Source: Ignavibacteria bacterium (GTDB lineage Bacteria > Bacteroidota > Ignavibacteria > Kapaibacteriales > UBA2268). Taken from it: DNA of 55,720 nucleotides. The stretch lies in NCBI GenBank assembly GCA_016844745.1, contig JAERMQ010000029.1, forward strand, positions 1-55,720. Direction: 5' to 3'. Positions 53,899 through 55,720 of this stretch are shown in pieces. A program made the translations under genes and the position numbers. A model generated the notes under the pieces. It was not told the DNA's origin and did not search any database. It saw only the letters and a program-made list of their open reading frames with translations. Position 1 is the stretch's first letter; every line of letters starts with the position of its first letter.

Positions 53899-55050
53899 AT
53901 GAAAAGAGAAATATCCTTTTTGAAATTTATAACATTAGTTGTTTTGTTGGTATTCATTGCAATTGGTTGTAAAGAAGACCCAGTAAAACCTATCAACCAT
54001 CAGCTTAATTCAAAAATTGATTCCATAAGCCCGGCGTATGGATTTCCGGGAAGGGTTGTAACAATCCACGGAGACCTGTTCGACTTTCATAAAAATAAAA
54101 CCCATGTATATTTTAATAATACCGAAGCTGTAATTCAGGTCTTTAATAATACTTACATCAAGGTAATAATTCCCAATGTCCCATCCGGAATTATCCCACT
54201 CAAAATTGATTTTAACGGTGACAGAAGAATTGTTACCGATAGTTTTAAAATATTGAAAGATAGTCTATGCACAATAGATTCTATTCGTCCTAAGTTCGGC
54301 GCTGCAGGTAAAATCGTTACGGTTTACGGCAGCGGATATGGATATCTGAAGGATTTCGTAAAAATTTATTTTGCCCAAACACCGGCTGAAATACTCCAGG
54401 TAACCGATAATGAAATCAAATTGAAAGTGCCTATCGTGAAGGAAGGCAAAGTGCCAATTTTTGCCGGCTATGATTCAATTAAAACCCAATGCCCCGATTC
54501 TTTTTTAGTCATCAATACGGATGTTTATTTCTCGAAATGCAATATCAGCTACAACTTCCCGGAATGTGTTATCACTAATTATGTTTTGCAGAACGGCAAA
54601 GTGACCAGTACTTATGATACCAAAGGATTGACCAGCCAGATTAGCTTTTCATGCGGGATGCCGAATTTTAAAATATCCACAGATGGGAAATCAGTTCTGG
54701 CAACTATTTCGGATTCTGAATTTTATCAGGGTACAAAGTCAATATTATTATCAATCGATACGACGAATAAAAAGCTGTTAGCGCTTACACTCAATGAATC
54801 TACAGTTTCGCTGAATGGGAATTTCAATACTTTCGAAAGCAGGAAACTGCAAATCGACAGCGTTGCATTTACTATTTCCACAGAAGGAAATATCACCGTT
54901 AGTATTAAAGGGCAGGAATTTAAAGATGTTTTGAAGAGCTACGGATATATGGTAGCCGGCGGTAATTTGCTGAATTCGATTCAGGCTTCATTAAAGCAAA
55001 ATGACAATTTCACCGATGGAACGAATTTAATAATAGAATTAATACCGTAA
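53899..55050 (+). CDS. IPT/TIG-domain lipoprotein
   Basis: 383 aa. Signal FLKFITLVVLLVFIAIGCK with lipoprotein-type Gly-Cys at ~23-24. Two IPT/TIG (Ig-like) domains follow: SISPAYGFPGRVVTIHGDLF and SIRPKFGAAGKIVTVYGSGY, each starting with the P-x-x-G-x-x-G(x)-V-T-I-x-G pattern. The C-terminal 180 residues are beta-rich with no recognised family. Likely an outer-membrane-anchored, carbohydrate- or protein-binding lipoprotein. A GTCTGAA hairpin follows 2 bp after its stop. Confidence 0.82.
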   Translation: MKREISFLKFITLVVLLVFIAIGCKEDPVKPINHQLNSKIDSISPAYGFPGRVVTIHGDLFDFHKNKTHVYFNNTEAVIQVFNNTYIKVIIPNVPSGIIPLKIDFNGDRRIVTDSFKILKDSLCTIDSIRPKFGAAGKIVTVYGSGYGYLKDFVKIYFAQTPAEILQVTDNEIKLKVPIVKEGKVPIFAGYDSIKTQCPDSFLVINTDVYFSKCNISYNFPECVITNYVLQNGKVTSTYDTKGLTSQISFSCGMPNFKISTDGKSVLATISDSEFYQGTKSILLSIDTTNKKLLALTLNESTVSLNGNFNTFESRKLQIDSVAFTISTEGNITVSIKGQEFKDVLKSYGYMVAGGNLLNSIQASLKQNDNFTDGTNLIIELIP

Positions 55051-55052
55051 TT

Positions 55053-55123
55053 GTCTGAACTGTGATTATTATGATAATATTAATCATGTTAATCATAAAA
55101 ATCAAATAAATCACAGTTCAGAC
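55053..55123. repeat. GTCTGAACTGTGATT hairpin
   Basis: GTCTGAACTGTGATT (from 55053) and AATCACAGTTCAGAC (to 55123) are perfect 15-bp ends around an AT-rich body containing ATTATGATAATATTAATCAT. Same family as 1451-1551. Possible terminator of the lipoprotein gene. Confidence 0.88.
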
Positions 55124-55127
55124 TTTC

Positions 55128-55616
55128 TTATATCAGCACCGGAACCTCATCCGACCATTCCCCGCTGCCATTTTCGTTAGTTCCACGGCATCTATATAAC
55201 CATGCACTAACAAATGTGTAAAATAATTTTCAATTCTCAATTTTCAATTCTCAATTCTCAATTTTCAATTCTCAATTCTCAATTCTCAATTCTCAATTTT
55301 CAATTTTCAATTCTCAATTTTCAATTCTCAATTTTCAATTTTCAATTTTCAATTTTCAATTTTGCAATGAATTTTCAATTTCAATTTTCAATTTTTCATT
55401 TATCATTGATTGAAAATTGCAAAATTGAAAATTGAAAATTTCTTCGCTTCCATTTATCATTAAAAATTGATTGAAAATTGCAAAATTGAAAATTGAAAAT
55501 TTCTTAGGCAGTAAATTGGGTGGCATCACGCGTCATATTGGAAATTAATTGGAAAGTTAAGGTGCATAAATCCGCATCTGACATTAAATATTCTCTCATT
55601 GAAGCTTCGACTGGCA
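55128..55616 (-). pseudogene. fibronectin-III-like gene split by a simple-sequence array
   Basis: The N-terminal part (55504-55616) reads MPVEASMREYLMSDADLCTL, TFQLISNMTRDATQFTA, then stops as it enters the repeat array. Downstream on the same strand, 55128-55225 reads FVSAWLYRCRGTNENGSGEW, SDEVPVLI, then stop: a fibronectin type III ending. The middle has been replaced by the array at 55226-55502. Both parts keep family-like sequence, suggesting a recent break. Confidence 0.65.
55226..55502. repeat. CAATTCTC/CAATTTTC simple-sequence array with inverted part
   Basis: About 150 bp of TCAATTCTC and TCAATTTTC units (55228-55392), followed by inverted GAAAATTGCAAAATTGAAAA units (55409-55502) that include two near-identical 60-bp blocks ending AAATTTCTT. 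The reading frame through the array is an artefact of the repeat. It interrupts the fibronectin-III-like gene. Confidence 0.88.
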
Positions 55617-55691
55617 TAACATAATGTTTTGCACCAGATGAAAAACAACAAAATATGGTAAGAATTTTGTTAATAATCATTTGGAGGTTAA

Positions 55692-55720
55692 ATGAAAAAG
55701 AAAAAAGTTTACACAGCCGA
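55692..55720 (+). CDS. 5' end of a gene cut by the window edge
   Basis: ATG at 55692 with a strong GGAGGTT Shine-Dalgarno (55683-55689) starts MKKKKVYTA and runs off the window. Nothing more can be said about the product. Confidence 0.5.

Noticed and set aside
55226..55502. CRISPR-like array or a 73-residue repeat protein
   Set aside because: Units of about 8-9 bp with no spacers and no cas genes; the reading frame is open only because the repeat lacks stops. It is simple-sequence DNA.
1..55720. tRNA, rRNA or riboswitch genes
   Set aside because: I looked for tRNA T-loop/acceptor patterns and common riboswitch cores by eye in the intergenic regions and saw none. A covariance-model scan would be needed to exclude them.

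Overview
The window looks like a chromosomal segment of a low-G+C, Gram-negative member of the Bacteroidota/Chlorobiota (FCB) group, most plausibly an Ignavibacteria- or Kapabacteria-type lineage. Evidence: two large secreted proteins with type IX secretion (T9SS) C-terminal sorting domains, an IPTL-CTERM (exosortase-type) sorting signal, a near-perfect Bacteroidota promoter (TTTG-N19-TAAATTTG) in front of gdhA, and few strong Shine-Dalgarno sites. Two flagellin genes behind a sigma-54-type promoter are unusual for Bacteroidota proper but fit those deep branches. The lineage is inferred from gene content only.

Layout. 0-8 kb: U32-family protein, Fic protein, membrane histidine kinase, DUF3782-type nuclease-fold protein, a lipoprotein and a DUF255 thioredoxin-like protein. 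8-24.4 kb: a defence/mobile island with a fused type IIG restriction-modification enzyme, an ORF6N protein, a broken MazF-type toxin-antitoxin pair, asnA, an orphan ParA ATPase, a type III restriction-modification operon (mod, GxxExxY protein, res), an unfamiliar two-gene module ending in a PIN ribonuclease, and the 3' remnant of another restriction gene. 24.4-32 kb: nuoAB detached from the rest of complex I, a second DUF3782 gene, hicBA with an in-frame amber in hicA, an RCC1-repeat / IPTL-CTERM / membrane-protein operon, two relBE-like pairs and a deletion remnant of a third DUF3782 gene. 32-47 kb: mostly housekeeping (SagB-type oxidoreductase, a membrane protein, aconitase, two flagellins, polA, an outer-membrane protein, a Nif3-like protein, a zinc-ribbon protein, gdhA) plus hepT/mntA. 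47-55.7 kb: two T9SS cargo proteins, a cheV remnant, an IPT/TIG lipoprotein, a fibronectin-III gene broken by a simple-sequence array, and the first codons of a gene that runs off the window.

The most distinctive property is the density and variety of small palindromic repeats. At least four families recur: a 33-bp TCCAACATCT palindrome (5 copies), GTCTGAA-ended hairpins, C-rich hairpins of about 90 bp, and nested inverted-repeat elements. Several are inside genes. They encode an approximately 77-residue insert in Mod, the tail of the GxxExxY protein, the C-terminus of the Nif3-like protein, and Val-stop endings of two genes. Decayed genes (mazF-like, hicA, cheV, fibronectin-III, DUF3782, restriction-gene tail) are concentrated around the repeats and toxin-antitoxin loci, suggesting ongoing turnover of the accessory segments.
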